Positions 43,412 through 53,339 of a stretch of DNA of 64,000 nt are shown here, in pieces (within the stretch, counting starts at the first letter, position 1; the number at the start of each line of letters is the position of its first letter). This DNA is from Denitrificimonas halotolerans (GTDB lineage Bacteria; Pseudomonadota; Gammaproteobacteria; Pseudomonadales; Pseudomonadaceae). The DNA lies in contig NZ_JAXIVU010000012.1 in the NCBI RefSeq assembly GCF_034259425.1, forward strand, positions 17,335 through 81,334, read 5' to 3'. The position numbers and the translations under genes were made by a program. The notes under the pieces were generated by a model. It was not told the DNA's origin. It saw only the letters and a program-made list of their open reading frames with translations, and ran no database searches.

Positions 43412-44506
43412 TTGTCTAAATTGATACGAGGTGTTGTGTTGGCGTTGACGGCCAATGTGCTCATGAGCAGTACAGCATTTGCAGAAAGTAAAGTACATGT
43501 TTATAACTGGTCTGATTACATCAGTAAATCAGTGTTAGAAGATTTTACAGCACAAACACAAACTCAAGTGGTTTACGATGTATTTGATTCAAACGAGGCC
43601 TTGGAAGGTAAGTTGTTAGCGGGACGTAGTGGTTACGATGTGGTGGTGCCATCGGATCACTTTTTGGCTCGCCAAGTACAGGCTGGAGCTTTCGGTAAGT
43701 TGGATAAAAGCCTGCTACCAAATTGGGATAATTTAGATCCTCAACTGCTTGCTCAAGTGGCAACCAATGATCCAGGTAACCAGTACGCAGTGCCATATTT
43801 ATGGGGCACTAACGGTATTGGTTATAACGTGGATAAAGTCAAAGAAGTATTAGGTGTGGAGCGTATTGACTCTTGGGCAGTACTTTTTGAAGCAGAAAAC
43901 ATGAAAAAGCTCAGCACTTGTGGTGTGGCTTTTTTAGACTCTGCTGATGAAATGTTGCCGGCAATGCTGAATTACTTGGGTTTAGATCCAAATAGCCATA
44001 ATGCTGATGACTATAAACAAGCGGAAGCTAAATTGGCTGAAGTTCGACCTTATGTCACTTATTTCCACTCATCAAAATATGTTGGAGACTTAGCCAACGG
44101 TAATATCTGTGTGGCCGCTGGTTTTTCTGGTGATGTGTTACAGGCAGCTGATCGTGCTGAAGAAGCTGGTCAGGGCGTGCGTGTAGCCTATAGTATTCCG
44201 AAAGAAGGTGGTAATCTCTGGTTCGACATGCTGGCGATTCCGGCTGATGCACAAAATGTCGAAGAAGCACATGCCTTTATCAATTATTTATTAGATCCAG
44301 CAGTGATTGCACAGGTCAGTGACTATGTAGGGTATGCTAATCCTAACCGTTACGCGTTTGAGTTAATGGACGAAAATGTGCGTAATAATCCTGCAGTCTA
44401 TCCAGAACAGGCTGTGTTGGATAAGTTGTTTGTTTCTCAACCTTTGCCGAGCAAAGTGCAGCGCATAAAAACCCGTAGTTGGACGCGCTTTAAGTCTGGA
44501 AAGTAA
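43412..44506 (+). CDS. polyamine ABC transporter substrate-binding protein (SpuD/PotF-like), second copy
   Basis: 364 residues from TTG 43412, with GGAGG eight bases upstream; no ATG suits. Signal peptide ending STAFA, then VHVYNWSDYISKSVLEDF, VPYLWGTNGIGYNVDKVKEV and SWTRFKSGK, very close to P. aeruginosa SpuD. Binds putrescine or a related polyamine in the periplasm. The tandem duplication with the first copy suggests different ligand preferences for one permease. Confidence 0.9.
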   Translation: MSKLIRGVVLALTANVLMSSTAFAESKVHVYNWSDYISKSVLEDFTAQTQTQVVYDVFDSNEALEGKLLAGRSGYDVVVPSDHFLARQVQAGAFGKLDKSLLPNWDNLDPQLLAQVATNDPGNQYAVPYLWGTNGIGYNVDKVKEVLGVERIDSWAVLFEAENMKKLSTCGVAFLDSADEMLPAMLNYLGLDPNSHNADDYKQAEAKLAEVRPYVTYFHSSKYVGDLANGNICVAAGFSGDVLQAADRAEEAGQGVRVAYSIPKEGGNLWFDMLAIPADAQNVEEAHAFINYLLDPAVIAQVSDYVGYANPNRYAFELMDENVRNNPAVYPEQAVLDKLFVSQPLPSKVQRIKTRSWTRFKSGK

Positions 44507-44525
44507 TCATTTGTTAAATTAGCAA

Positions 44526-44552
44526 AGCTCAGCCTTTTTGGCTGGGCTTTTT
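44526..44552 (+). terminator. hairpin before the transporter ATPase gene
   Basis: AGCTCAGCC pairs with GGCTGGGCT (one wobble) around TTTTT, followed by five Ts. It is a second attenuating hairpin in the polyamine operon, between binding protein and ATPase. Confidence 0.75.
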
Positions 44553-44568
44553 GCATTGGGAGAATCCT

Positions 44569-45723
44569 ATGGCAATACCTTCAGGCGCGTACAAGAAAGC
44601 TTTGGCTAACTTGCAAAAGCCTAAAGACGTGTTAGTGAAAATTGAGCGCGTCACCAAGTACTTTGACGATACCTTAGCTGTTGATGAAGTCTCGCTGAAC
44701 ATTAATAAAGGTGAGATTTTTGCTCTATTGGGTGGGTCAGGTTCCGGGAAGTCGACATTGCTGCGCATGTTGGCAGGGTTTGAGACGCCGACTGAAGGGC
44801 GCATCATCTTAGATGGTGTGGATATCACAGATATGCCGCCCTATGAACGTCCTATTAATATGATGTTTCAGTCCTATGCACTATTTCCGCATATGACAGT
44901 AGAGCAAAATATAGCCTTTGGTTTAAAGCAGGACCGTTTGGGGAAAGAAGAAATTACCGAGCGCGTTAATGAGATGCTGAAGCTGGTGCATATGGCCCAG
45001 TATGCGAAGCGTAAGCCACATCAGTTGTCAGGTGGGCAGCGTCAGCGTGTAGCCTTGGCTCGCTCTTTAGCTAAACGTCCAAAGCTTTTGTTGCTAGATG
45101 AGCCGATGGGGGCTTTAGATAAAAAGCTGCGCTCACAAATGCAATTAGAATTGGTGGAGATTATTGAGCGTGTGGGTGTGACCTGTGTCATGGTTACGCA
45201 CGACCAAGAAGAAGCTATGACGATGGCGGAGCGTATTGCCATTATGCACCAAGGTTGGATTGCCCAAGTAGGGAGTCCTATGGATATTTATGAAACCCCA
45301 GCCAGTCGTTTGGTGTGCGAATTCATCGGTAATGTTAACCTCTTTGATGGAGAGATTTTTGCAGATGACTCGGATCATGCTGTTGTGATTTGCCCTCAGC
45401 TCGAACGCCCGATTTATATTGGTCATGGTATTACTAGTTTGGCAGAGAATAAACGGGTCACTTTTGCTTTGCGCCCTGAAAAGTTATTGCTCAGTAGCAC
45501 TAAGCCAGAAGACTTGGAGCATGAGGACTATAACTGGGCTAAAGGCATTGTGCATGATATTGCTTACTTAGGCGGACATTCGGTGTATTACGTCGAATTA
45601 GCTTCAGGCATTATCGTTCAAGCTTTTATTGCTAACTCAGAGCGTAACGTTAAGCGTCCAACTTGGGATGATGAAGTTTATGTGCATTGGGTTGATGATA
45701 GTGGTGTGGTATTTCAATCATGA
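44569..45723 (+). CDS. potA: polyamine ABC transporter ATP-binding protein (PotA/PotG-like)
   Basis: 384 residues from ATG 44569 (GGGAG upstream). Walker A GGSGSGKSTLL, signature LSGGQRQRVALARSL, Walker B LLLLDEPMGALD, and a C-terminal TOBE domain. It drives import of putrescine/spermidine. The stop overlaps the permease start (ATGA). Spu naming (spuF) would also be valid. Confidence 0.94.
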   Translation: MAIPSGAYKKALANLQKPKDVLVKIERVTKYFDDTLAVDEVSLNINKGEIFALLGGSGSGKSTLLRMLAGFETPTEGRIILDGVDITDMPPYERPINMMFQSYALFPHMTVEQNIAFGLKQDRLGKEEITERVNEMLKLVHMAQYAKRKPHQLSGGQRQRVALARSLAKRPKLLLLDEPMGALDKKLRSQMQLELVEIIERVGVTCVMVTHDQEEAMTMAERIAIMHQGWIAQVGSPMDIYETPASRLVCEFIGNVNLFDGEIFADDSDHAVVICPQLERPIYIGHGITSLAENKRVTFALRPEKLLLSSTKPEDLEHEDYNWAKGIVHDIAYLGGHSVYYVELASGIIVQAFIANSERNVKRPTWDDEVYVHWVDDSGVVFQS

Positions 45724-46631
45724 CCATACGCAATAAATTGTTGGGGATGCTGCCCAAAGGTCGCCATGCAGTGATTGGCGTACCGTTTTTTTGGATGTTG
45801 TTATTCTTCCTACTGCCCTTTGCCATTATTATTAAAATCAGTTTCTCAGAAGCTGATATTGCTATTCCACCTTATACCAGTTTGACTGAATGGGCTGATG
45901 ATCAGCTGACGATATTGCTGAACTTTGGTAACTATGTCTTGCTCAGTGAAGATCAGCTCTATCTTGCAGCATATTTAGGGTCGTTAAAAATAGCCTTAGT
46001 CAGTACTGTGCTGTGTTTGCTCGTCGGTTACCCAATGGCATATGCCATTGCACGTTCTAGTAAGCAGATGCAGCCGGTTTGGTTGTTGCTGATTATGATG
46101 CCCACCTGGACCGCTTTACTGATTCGAGTGTACGCGTGGATGGGGATTCTAAGTAATAATGGATTACTTAATAACGCCTTGTTATGGCTGGGGGTGATTA
46201 ATGAGCCGCTACAGATTTTGAACACTAATATAGCGGTGTATATCGGTATTGTGTATGCCTACCTGCCTTTTATGGTGCTGCCTTTGTACGCTAATTTGGT
46301 GAAGCATGATGTTTCGCTATTAGAGGCGGCATCGGATCTAGGAGCTAAGGGATACAGTGCCTTCTGGAAAATCACAGTACCACTATCCAAAAGTGGCATT
46401 ATTGCAGGTTGTATGCTGGTCTTTATTCCTGTGGTGGGTGAGTTTGTAATCCCAGAGCTGTTGGGTGGCCCTGAAACACTCATGATTGGTAAGGTGCTTT
46501 GGCAAGAGTTTTTTAATAATCGCGATTGGCCAGTAGCAGCATCTTTGGCTGTGATTATGCTCTTGATTTTAATCATCCCGATCATTTTATTTAATCGTAA
46601 CCAAGCCAAGGAAATGGAGGGCAAAGCATGA
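45720..46631 (+). CDS. potB: polyamine ABC transporter permease (PotB/PotH-like)
   Basis: 303 residues with six membrane segments and the EAA loop EAASDLGAKGYSAFWKITVP that contacts the ATPase. ARSSKQMQPVWLLLIMMPTW is typical of PotB/PotH. It overlaps the ATPase gene upstream and the second permease downstream by four bases each. Confidence 0.93.
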   Translation: MTIRNKLLGMLPKGRHAVIGVPFFWMLLFFLLPFAIIIKISFSEADIAIPPYTSLTEWADDQLTILLNFGNYVLLSEDQLYLAAYLGSLKIALVSTVLCLLVGYPMAYAIARSSKQMQPVWLLLIMMPTWTALLIRVYAWMGILSNNGLLNNALLWLGVINEPLQILNTNIAVYIGIVYAYLPFMVLPLYANLVKHDVSLLEAASDLGAKGYSAFWKITVPLSKSGIIAGCMLVFIPVVGEFVIPELLGGPETLMIGKVLWQEFFNNRDWPVAASLAVIMLLILIIPIILFNRNQAKEMEGKA

Positions 46632-47476
46632 AGAATTTCAAATTTTCGCGCTTTATGCTGATTACAGGCTTGGTGTTTATTTATTTGCCCATGCTGATTT
46701 TGGTGATCTACTCATTTAACGCTTCACGTTTGGTGACCGTTTGGGGGGGGTGGTCAACTAAATGGTATGCAGGTTTGCTGGATAATACCCAGCTGATGAA
46801 TGCAGTATTACGCTCTTTAGAGATTGCAACCTATACTGCGATTGCTGCAACAGCCTTAGGTACCTTGGCTGCATTGGTTTTGACCCGCATTGGGCGTTTC
46901 CGAGGGCGCACATTATTTGGTGGTATGGTCACGGCACCTTTGGTAATGCCAGAAGTGATTACAGGTCTGTCTTTGCTCTTGCTCTTTGTAGCGATGGCGC
47001 AGCTGATTGGCTGGCCCATGGAGCGAGGGGTGGTCACCATTTGGATTGCACATACCACTTTCTGTACGGCTTATGTGGCAGTGGTAGTGTCTTCACGCTT
47101 AAGGGAAATTGACCGCTCTATGGAAGAGGCAGCAATGGACTTGGGGGCTAAGCCTTGGAAGGTTTTTTTCCAAATTACTGTGCCAATGATTGCTCCATCT
47201 TTAGCGGCAGGTGCAATGATGTCTTTTGCTTTGTCATTGGATGACTTGGTCTTGGCTAGTTTTGTTTCGGGACCAGGCTCGACCACTTTACCTATGGAGA
47301 TCTTCTCGGCTGTGCGCATGGGGGTTAAGCCAGAAATCAATGCGGTTGCGAGTTTGATTCTGTTGTTTATTTCTATGGCGACTTTCTTGTTGTGGTTCTT
47401 TACCCGTCGAGCAGAAGAAAAGCGTAAAAAAGCGATGGCTGAGATTAAAGAGATGGAGCGTGCCAGTCAGGTTTAA
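46628..47476 (+). CDS. potC: polyamine ABC transporter permease (PotC/PotI-like)
   Basis: 282 residues, six membrane segments, EAA loop EEAAMDLGAKPWKVFFQITV, and SLDDLVLASFVSGPGSTTLP, which is strongly conserved in PotC/PotI. Last gene of the polyamine operon, followed by a clear terminator. Confidence 0.94.
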   Translation: MKNFKFSRFMLITGLVFIYLPMLILVIYSFNASRLVTVWGGWSTKWYAGLLDNTQLMNAVLRSLEIATYTAIAATALGTLAALVLTRIGRFRGRTLFGGMVTAPLVMPEVITGLSLLLLFVAMAQLIGWPMERGVVTIWIAHTTFCTAYVAVVVSSRLREIDRSMEEAAMDLGAKPWKVFFQITVPMIAPSLAAGAMMSFALSLDDLVLASFVSGPGSTTLPMEIFSAVRMGVKPEINAVASLILLFISMATFLLWFFTRRAEEKRKKAMAEIKEMERASQV

Positions 47477-47496
47477 GTTAGTTTCGTCTGTAGTGG

Positions 47497-47534
47497 AAAC
47501 GGTGCAGTCTACTTCGATAGTTGCACCGTTTTTT
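47497..47534 (+). terminator. terminator of the polyamine operon
   Basis: AACGGTGCA pairs with TGCACCGTT around a 15-base loop and ends in six Ts. Confidence 0.85.
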
Positions 47535-47548
47535 AGTTCTATATTTGT

Positions 47549-48235
47549 TTAAGGCATTAAATTTTTGCGTAACTTCGGTTGTAGTTCGCAATAATATTCT
47601 AAAAAAAGCTGCCAGTGCTCATCAGGCATTCCGGGACGGTGCCGTCCCAATTGTTTGATATCATGTAGCGCTGCACGGTAAGCAAATAGGCGATGACGGG
47701 CCTTTTCGAGATCAATAAAGGCAACTTCCGGTACTTGTTCTGGCTGCACTTTAACAAATACATGTTTTGCATAGCAGCAGCCATGTTGCCAGCCACCTAA
47801 ATGCATTTTATAAAAGCTTCGCGCGACTTCTTTTAATACTGCGCTTATCACTGAGTCTGGTACGGGCTGCGAGTCCTGTTGTGCATACCATGCTTCTAAA
47901 CTGATAAAATCCTTGAGTTCTTCTGTGATGATCAAGGCGTACCAGTCTTTACCTTTTTTTTCTGCGCCGTAGTAGATTAATTTGGGTGTATTAACATCTA
48001 GACGCTGCAAAGCTTGTATAGCATTTTTTTCGCGTAGCGCAGTCGGATGACCGCACGGGTAGCGCAGTGAAGAAAACATATGGTTGACTTGGCGCTTACT
48101 GTAAAGCAATGGTTGTTCAGCAGTTTCAGGGAGTAAGAGTTGGACTCCGCTTTCACCACCGCGGCGCTGATTAGGCTCTTCGACCCACTCGCCAGTACGT
48201 TGCCACCATTGATTAAAGGTTTGATTCTTAATCAC
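47549..48235 (-). CDS. lipopolysaccharide kinase InaA-family protein
   Basis: 228 residues of the Kdo/heptose kinase (RIO-like) fold. ALREKNAIQAL carries the helix glutamate, LIITEELKDFISLEAW is the hinge, GWQHGCCYAKHVFVKV replaces the usual catalytic H-x-D loop, and VAFIDLEKARHR supplies the metal Asp. Relatives (InaA, RfaP, WaaP) phosphorylate LPS core or act in stress. The catalytic-loop Asp appears to be absent (HGCCY), as in several InaA proteins, so activity is uncertain. Confidence 0.8.
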   Translation of the reverse strand: MIKNQTFNQWWQRTGEWVEEPNQRRGGESGVQLLLPETAEQPLLYSKRQVNHMFSSLRYPCGHPTALREKNAIQALQRLDVNTPKLIYYGAEKKGKDWYALIITEELKDFISLEAWYAQQDSQPVPDSVISAVLKEVARSFYKMHLGGWQHGCCYAKHVFVKVQPEQVPEVAFIDLEKARHRLFAYRAALHDIKQLGRHRPGMPDEHWQLFLEYYCELQPKLRKNLMP

Positions 48236-48376
48236 TAAATAGATGCTCCTACAGCAATACGTCTTAGCTTATTCAATTTTAAGATACTTTTAAATGTTAT
48301 TTTACTAGGTCTGCATGTTCTATTTTTTTTGATATATGCAAGGCTTGTAAGGCACAGGGTATGACTGACCGATAAG

Positions 48377-50758
48377 TTATTGAGGGTTTAAAATTAAGGT
48401 ACTTTGAGTGTGTTGCTTAATATCTTCTTCAGCTAAATGTTGCTGAAAGTATTGGCCTTGCATATAGGCTTTGGCTTGATCGGCATAATGCCGATCGAAA
48501 CGTACACCGCTTTGCCCTAATGGATTGATGCCGAGTGCGTGTTCAGGCGTAGCAAAATCAATAATACGGCGCGTGGATGGGCCGTACTCAACGGCCCAAG
48601 GTGCGCTGCTATAGCCGCTGGATAAGTTGTTAGGTGTTTCGTGACCACCAGGTGCAGCAAAAGGACCGACATTCAACAAGCTGTCTAGAGGTTTTTGCTG
48701 ACCAAGTGGGTGTGTATGGGTCAGGGTGTGTGCGTTTCCCCAGTGCCATTGTGAAGGATCTTCTCCTAAGGTTGAGCGCAAGTGTGATAATGCCGCTTGC
48801 CAAGCTTGAGTGACCACTTGTTGGCGTGTTTGCTGTGTGCCGCTGATATGGTTATTCCACCATGGCGTGTCAGCGCTAGCAGCTAATAAGGGGAGCGCGC
48901 TGTCAATCACCCGTGTACGCAGAAGGTTTTGGAAAAAGTTTTCGCCCAGCTCGTCGAGCATTGCTGCTTTGAGCAGTTGGTAGCTAAATTCTGTAAATAA
49001 ACTCGGTAGATAGCTGTCTACAGGGTAGTCGCCTTGCCACTGTCCTAACTGCTGAACAAGAGTTTGTTCTTCTGCTGTAGCTGCTGCAGCGATTAAGTCG
49101 TTTAATAAAGGGCTTATGACTCGCTGACCATAATCGGTGCGCTCGCCCAGTTGGACAGTTTGCGTATTGAGACTGTTCCAGTAAATGCCTGGTTGACCCA
49201 GTTGTTTCGCTAACTGTGCACCACGATCTATGGGGTTATAGTAGCCTGGCAAAGGTATTTTTTTGGGTGATGCAGGTAAAAAGTTAGCTGACACAATGTA
49301 TCCGCGGGCAGGGTTTTCCTCGTGAGGGTTATCACTGAATGGATAAAATCCACGTTTTTGACTGGCGGCGGACTGGCTATCTAAAATAAAAGCTGGCTGT
49401 GCTGAATGATGTCGGATTGGTATTTTTGCTGCGGCCCACCAAGCAATATCTCCGTCGGCATTGGCCCAGAGAATATTTAAACCTGGAGCATGTATTTTAC
49501 TGGCTGCTTTACGTGCTTTTTTTAGAGTGTTTGCTCGGTTGAGTTCGTAGAAAGCCTCTAACACGGGGTTTTCTGTTTCGAGAAAGGCCCACCACATAGC
49601 AATAGGTGTCGTTGGTGCTTGCATATTGATGATTTCGTTAATGATCGGACCATAGGCTGAGCGCTTAAGAATCAGCTTTTCGGGTTCTTGATCTTTAATC
49701 ACAATCCATTGCGTTTGTATGTCGAGGTCTTGCCAAGCATTGTTGTGCCAGATTTGCTGTGGATTATCTGGATTTATTTTTAAAGCAATTAAATCTAGAT
49801 CATCATTTTGAAACATAGTTACAGACCAGCCAAACTCATGGTTATGCCCCAGTAGTGCAAAGGGGTTGAGAGCTTGAAAGTGGCCATACAGCTCAAAGTT
49901 AGGTGCTTGCAAGTGCGCTTCATACCACACTGCGGGGACTGAAAAGCCAATGTGTGGATCACCGGCTAAAAGAGGTTTCCCACTGGTGGTTTTTGAGCCA
50001 TCCATCACCCATGCATTACTGCCTTCAAACTGGGGTAAGCCTGCGTTAAAGAGCGCTTCTTGACTGACTTGTGCGATGGTTTTTAGTTGTGTCCAGTCGT
50101 GACTGTTAAGGGCTAATTGTGGTAAGGCACCTTGGCTAGGTGTATCTAAATTAAATATTTTTAAATAGTCTTCACCGAGTTCTTGACGAATAAAACTTAA
50201 GGTGGGTTCAGTGCGAAATGCGGCAGCAAAGCTATAGGCCAAATAACCAGCAATACTGATGGTATCCTCGATGGTGTAAGGTCGTGGAGTGATATTGAGT
50301 AAATCAAACTCCAGCGGTGCTGGGCCTTGTTCCTGAAACTGATTGACGCCATCTAAGTAAGCTTGCAGTGCTTGTACAGGTGCGCTCTCTAGGTCGAGTG
50401 TTTGCGTATACTGTTGAGCATGTTGATAGAGGCGTAGAGTGCGGAATAATCGATCGAACTTAACAGTTTTTTGGCCCAAAATTTCTGACAGCTCGCCGCG
50501 CGCTAAACGGCGCATAATCTCCATCTGAAAAAGGCGATCTTGGGCATGCACATAACCGAAGGCGCGATACGCATCTAATTCACTTTGTGCTTGAATATGG
50601 GGAACCCCACGCTCATCGAAATGTACATTTACTGCTGCATCCAGTGCGGACAAATGTAGTGTGCCTGAGCGTTGAGGCTGTTTGCTCTCAATATACCAAG
50701 TGCCGGCTAAAGCTAGGAAACCGAGCAGGGCAAGACTAAAACTGATCAAGCGATTCAT
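48377..50758 (-). CDS. penicillin acylase family protein (Ntn hydrolase)
   Basis: About 793 residues from ATG 50758 (MNRLISFSLALLGFLALAG, a membrane anchor or signal). ATG 50773 adds five residues; neither has a strong ribosome-binding site, so the start is unsure. GVPHIQAQSELDAYRAFGYV opens the alpha part; the catalytic N-terminal serine of the beta chain is in FEGSNAWVMDGSKT, and AGDPHIGFSVPAVWYEAHL follows. Family members cleave amide bonds of penicillins, N-acyl-homoserine lactones or other acyl amides after self-cleavage in the periplasm. The substrate is not predictable. Confidence 0.88.
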   Translation of the reverse strand: MNRLISFSLALLGFLALAGTWYIESKQPQRSGTLHLSALDAAVNVHFDERGVPHIQAQSELDAYRAFGYVHAQDRLFQMEIMRRLARGELSEILGQKTVKFDRLFRTLRLYQHAQQYTQTLDLESAPVQALQAYLDGVNQFQEQGPAPLEFDLLNITPRPYTIEDTISIAGYLAYSFAAAFRTEPTLSFIRQELGEDYLKIFNLDTPSQGALPQLALNSHDWTQLKTIAQVSQEALFNAGLPQFEGSNAWVMDGSKTTSGKPLLAGDPHIGFSVPAVWYEAHLQAPNFELYGHFQALNPFALLGHNHEFGWSVTMFQNDDLDLIALKINPDNPQQIWHNNAWQDLDIQTQWIVIKDQEPEKLILKRSAYGPIINEIINMQAPTTPIAMWWAFLETENPVLEAFYELNRANTLKKARKAASKIHAPGLNILWANADGDIAWWAAAKIPIRHHSAQPAFILDSQSAASQKRGFYPFSDNPHEENPARGYIVSANFLPASPKKIPLPGYYNPIDRGAQLAKQLGQPGIYWNSLNTQTVQLGERTDYGQRVISPLLNDLIAAAATAEEQTLVQQLGQWQGDYPVDSYLPSLFTEFSYQLLKAAMLDELGENFFQNLLRTRVIDSALPLLAASADTPWWNNHISGTQQTRQQVVTQAWQAALSHLRSTLGEDPSQWHWGNAHTLTHTHPLGQQKPLDSLLNVGPFAAPGGHETPNNLSSGYSSAPWAVEYGPSTRRIIDFATPEHALGINPLGQSGVRFDRHYADQAKAYMQGQYFQQHLAEEDIKQHTQSTLILNPQ

Positions 50759-50890
50759 GGTGATTGAGCCCATAGTTAAGCGTAAGAGTATTGAGTTGGC
50801 CAAAAGTAAAAATAATGGGTTGTTGGCCGAGTTAAGTTGCATAGCTAAAAGTGCTTGCGAGTGATTGTCAAACCTTTTCAAACATGTGCT

Positions 50891-51667
50891 TTAATTTTTC
50901 CAGCCAAATAATTGTTGTAGGTTGTTTGTTGTTTGGTTGGCAAGAGCTGAACTTGAGATGCCGATTATATCGGCTAAGTGTTGGCAGATTCTGGGTAGGT
51001 GTTCTGGACTGTTACGTGAGCCGAGCAGCCAGTATGGAGGCATATCGGGGCTATCGGTTTCTAAAACGATATGCTCTAAAGGTAAACGTTTGAGTACGTT
51101 TTGTAAGCGTGTTGCTCGTGGCCAAGTTGCAGCTCCACCAAAGCCTAATAAAAAACCTAGCTTGATATACTCCATAGCTTCTTCGTAGCTGCCAGAAAAG
51201 GCATGGATAATACCAGCGCGGGGTAATTGAGCTTGCTTTAAGCTTGCTGTGATTTGAGCGTTAGCGCGCCTAGAATGGATAATCACAGGTAAATTAAATT
51301 CAGTTGCGAACTGTAGTTGTTGTTCGAAAAGATAAACTTGTTGGGTGCGATCGAGATTTTTTAAAAAGAAATCTAGGCCTATCTCTCCAATGGCACAGAG
51401 TTTAGGGTGGTCTTTATACTGTGTTAAATATTTTCTGAGTTCTTGTAAATCTTGAGATTGATGTTCGATTAGAAAGTAGGGGTGCAAACCAAGGGCAGCA
51501 TAGAGACTATCGTTGCTTTCGACTGTATTCCAAAGGCGAGACCAATATTGACGCGAGATGCCTGCAATGATCATTTTGCGTACACCAAGAGCTTGGCTGC
51601 GTGCTATGACGGCATCACGGTCATGATCAAATACAGGAAAGTCGAGATGGCAGTGGCTATCAATCAT
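50891..51667 (-). CDS. TatD-family metal-dependent hydrolase
   Basis: 258 residues from ATG 51667 (MIDSHCHLDFP). A TTG seven codons upstream is possible, but it falls within the prfC terminator. Metal-binding residues in DSHCHLD, GEIGLDFF (Glu), VIIHSRRA, IHAFSGSYEEA and LETDSPDMPP. TatD proteins are 3'-5' DNA exonucleases or D-aminoacyl-tRNA deacylase-like. It lies downstream of prfC. Confidence 0.93.
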   Translation of the reverse strand: MIDSHCHLDFPVFDHDRDAVIARSQALGVRKMIIAGISRQYWSRLWNTVESNDSLYAALGLHPYFLIEHQSQDLQELRKYLTQYKDHPKLCAIGEIGLDFFLKNLDRTQQVYLFEQQLQFATEFNLPVIIHSRRANAQITASLKQAQLPRAGIIHAFSGSYEEAMEYIKLGFLLGFGGAATWPRATRLQNVLKRLPLEHIVLETDSPDMPPYWLLGSRNSPEHLPRICQHLADIIGISSSALANQTTNNLQQLFGWKN

Positions 51668-51685
51668 TAAATTTTTGAACTCCAA

Positions 51686-51715
51686 CAAAAAAGCGAAGGT
51701 AGAACCTTCGCTTTT
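51686..51715 (-). terminator. terminator of prfC
   Basis: AAAAGCGAAGGT and ACCTTCGCTTTT form a 12-base stem with a 3-base loop. On the minus strand it ends in TTTTTT. Confidence 0.88.
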
Positions 51716-51755
51716 AGAGTGCGTGTTATTGACGCTTTAGTCTAGCCTATTTAGT

Positions 51756-53339
51756 TTAGTGGGACTCTCTAGCAGCTAAGAACTTAATGTCAGGCCAGCG
51801 CTCTTCCATGATGCTGAGGTTGACGCGGGTAGGAGCCAAATAGGTGAGGTGGCCACCACCGTCAATGGACAGGTTGTCATAAGCCTTGTTTTTAAATTCT
51901 TCGAGTTTTTTGCTGTCATCACATTCAATCCAACGTGCTGACCAAACGTTAATGTTTTCGTAGATGCACTCCACTTTGTATTCTTCTTTCAAGCGGCTTG
52001 CTACTACATCAAACTGTAGTACACCAATGGCTCCAAGAATAATGTCGTTATTGCGTTGTGGGAAGAAGACTTGAGTGGCTCCTTCTTCAGCGAGCTCTTG
52101 TAGACCTTGGCGCAATTGCTTTGCACGTAAAGGGTCAGATAAGCGCACGCGACGAAACAGTTCTGGAGCAAAGTGTGGGACGCCAGTAAAGGACAGCTCC
52201 TCGCCTTCAGTAAAGGTGTCACCAATTTGAATGGTACCGTGGTTATGCAAACCAATGATATCGCCGGCGTAGGCTTCTTCTAAGCGCTCACGGTCGCTTG
52301 AAAAGAAGGTTAAAGCATCGGCTACACGGATGTCTTTATTGATTCGCGCATGACGCATTTTCATTCCCTGTTCATATTTACCTGAGCAAATACGCATGAA
52401 GGCAATGCGGTCACGGTGACGTGGGTCCATGTTAGCTTGGATTTTAAATACGAAACCACTGAACTTCTCTTCTTTTGGTTCTACTTTGCGTTCCAGTGCA
52501 TCACGAGGCTGGGGGGCGGGCGCCCAGTCGACAAAGGCATCGAGTACATGGTCAACTCCAAAGTTGCCTAGAGCAGTACCGAAAAATACAGGGGTCATTT
52601 TGCCTTTTAAAAACTCATCGTGATCAAACTCATGGCAAGCACCTTGAACCAACTCTAAGTCTTCTACGAATTGCTCATATAGATCACCCAGGTGCGCACG
52701 TGCCTCATCAGTATCTAAACCTTGAATGATTTTGGCATCGGTACGTTCATGGCCGTGACCGGCTGAGTAAACATAGATCACATCTTCAGTGAGGTGATAC
52801 ACACCTTTAAACTCACGGTAGCAGCCAATCGGCCAAGTGATGGGGGCGGCTTTCAAACCGAGTACTGCTTCAATTTCATCGAGCAGCTCAATGGGGTCAC
52901 GAATATCGCGATCTAATTTATTGATAAAGCTGATGATTGGCGTGTCACGCATACGACAGACATTCATTAAAGCAATGGTACGTGGCTCAACCCCTTTACC
53001 ACCGTCGATCATCATTAAAGCACTATCGACTGCAGTGAGCGTGCGATAGGTATCTTCTGAGAAGTCTTCGTGACCTGGAGTGTCGAGCAGGTTGACCATG
53101 TGTTTTCGGTAAGGAAACTGCATCACTGAAGTGGTAATGGAAATCCCCCGTTGCTGCTCCATCGCCATCCAGTCTGAGGTGGCGTGGCGGTCAGATTTAC
53201 GCGATTTAACTGTACCCGCCACGGAAATGGCCTGTCCCATCAGCAGTAAGCGTTCGGTAATGGTGGTTTTACCGGCGTCCGGGTGGGCAATAATAGCGAA
53301 CGTACGACGTTTCGCGACTTCGGCAGCCTGTTTGCTCAT
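51756..53339 (-). CDS. prfC: peptide chain release factor 3
   Basis: 527 residues. GTPase motifs AHPDAGKTTITERLL, RGISITTSVMQF, DTPGHEDFSEDTYRTL and FINKLDRD; then elongation-factor-like domains. RF3 recycles RF1/RF2 from the ribosome. Length and motifs are normal. Confidence 0.97.
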   Translation of the reverse strand: MSKQAAEVAKRRTFAIIAHPDAGKTTITERLLLMGQAISVAGTVKSRKSDRHATSDWMAMEQQRGISITTSVMQFPYRKHMVNLLDTPGHEDFSEDTYRTLTAVDSALMMIDGGKGVEPRTIALMNVCRMRDTPIISFINKLDRDIRDPIELLDEIEAVLGLKAAPITWPIGCYREFKGVYHLTEDVIYVYSAGHGHERTDAKIIQGLDTDEARAHLGDLYEQFVEDLELVQGACHEFDHDEFLKGKMTPVFFGTALGNFGVDHVLDAFVDWAPAPQPRDALERKVEPKEEKFSGFVFKIQANMDPRHRDRIAFMRICSGKYEQGMKMRHARINKDIRVADALTFFSSDRERLEEAYAGDIIGLHNHGTIQIGDTFTEGEELSFTGVPHFAPELFRRVRLSDPLRAKQLRQGLQELAEEGATQVFFPQRNNDIILGAIGVLQFDVVASRLKEEYKVECIYENINVWSARWIECDDSKKLEEFKNKAYDNLSIDGGGHLTYLAPTRVNLSIMEERWPDIKFLAARESH

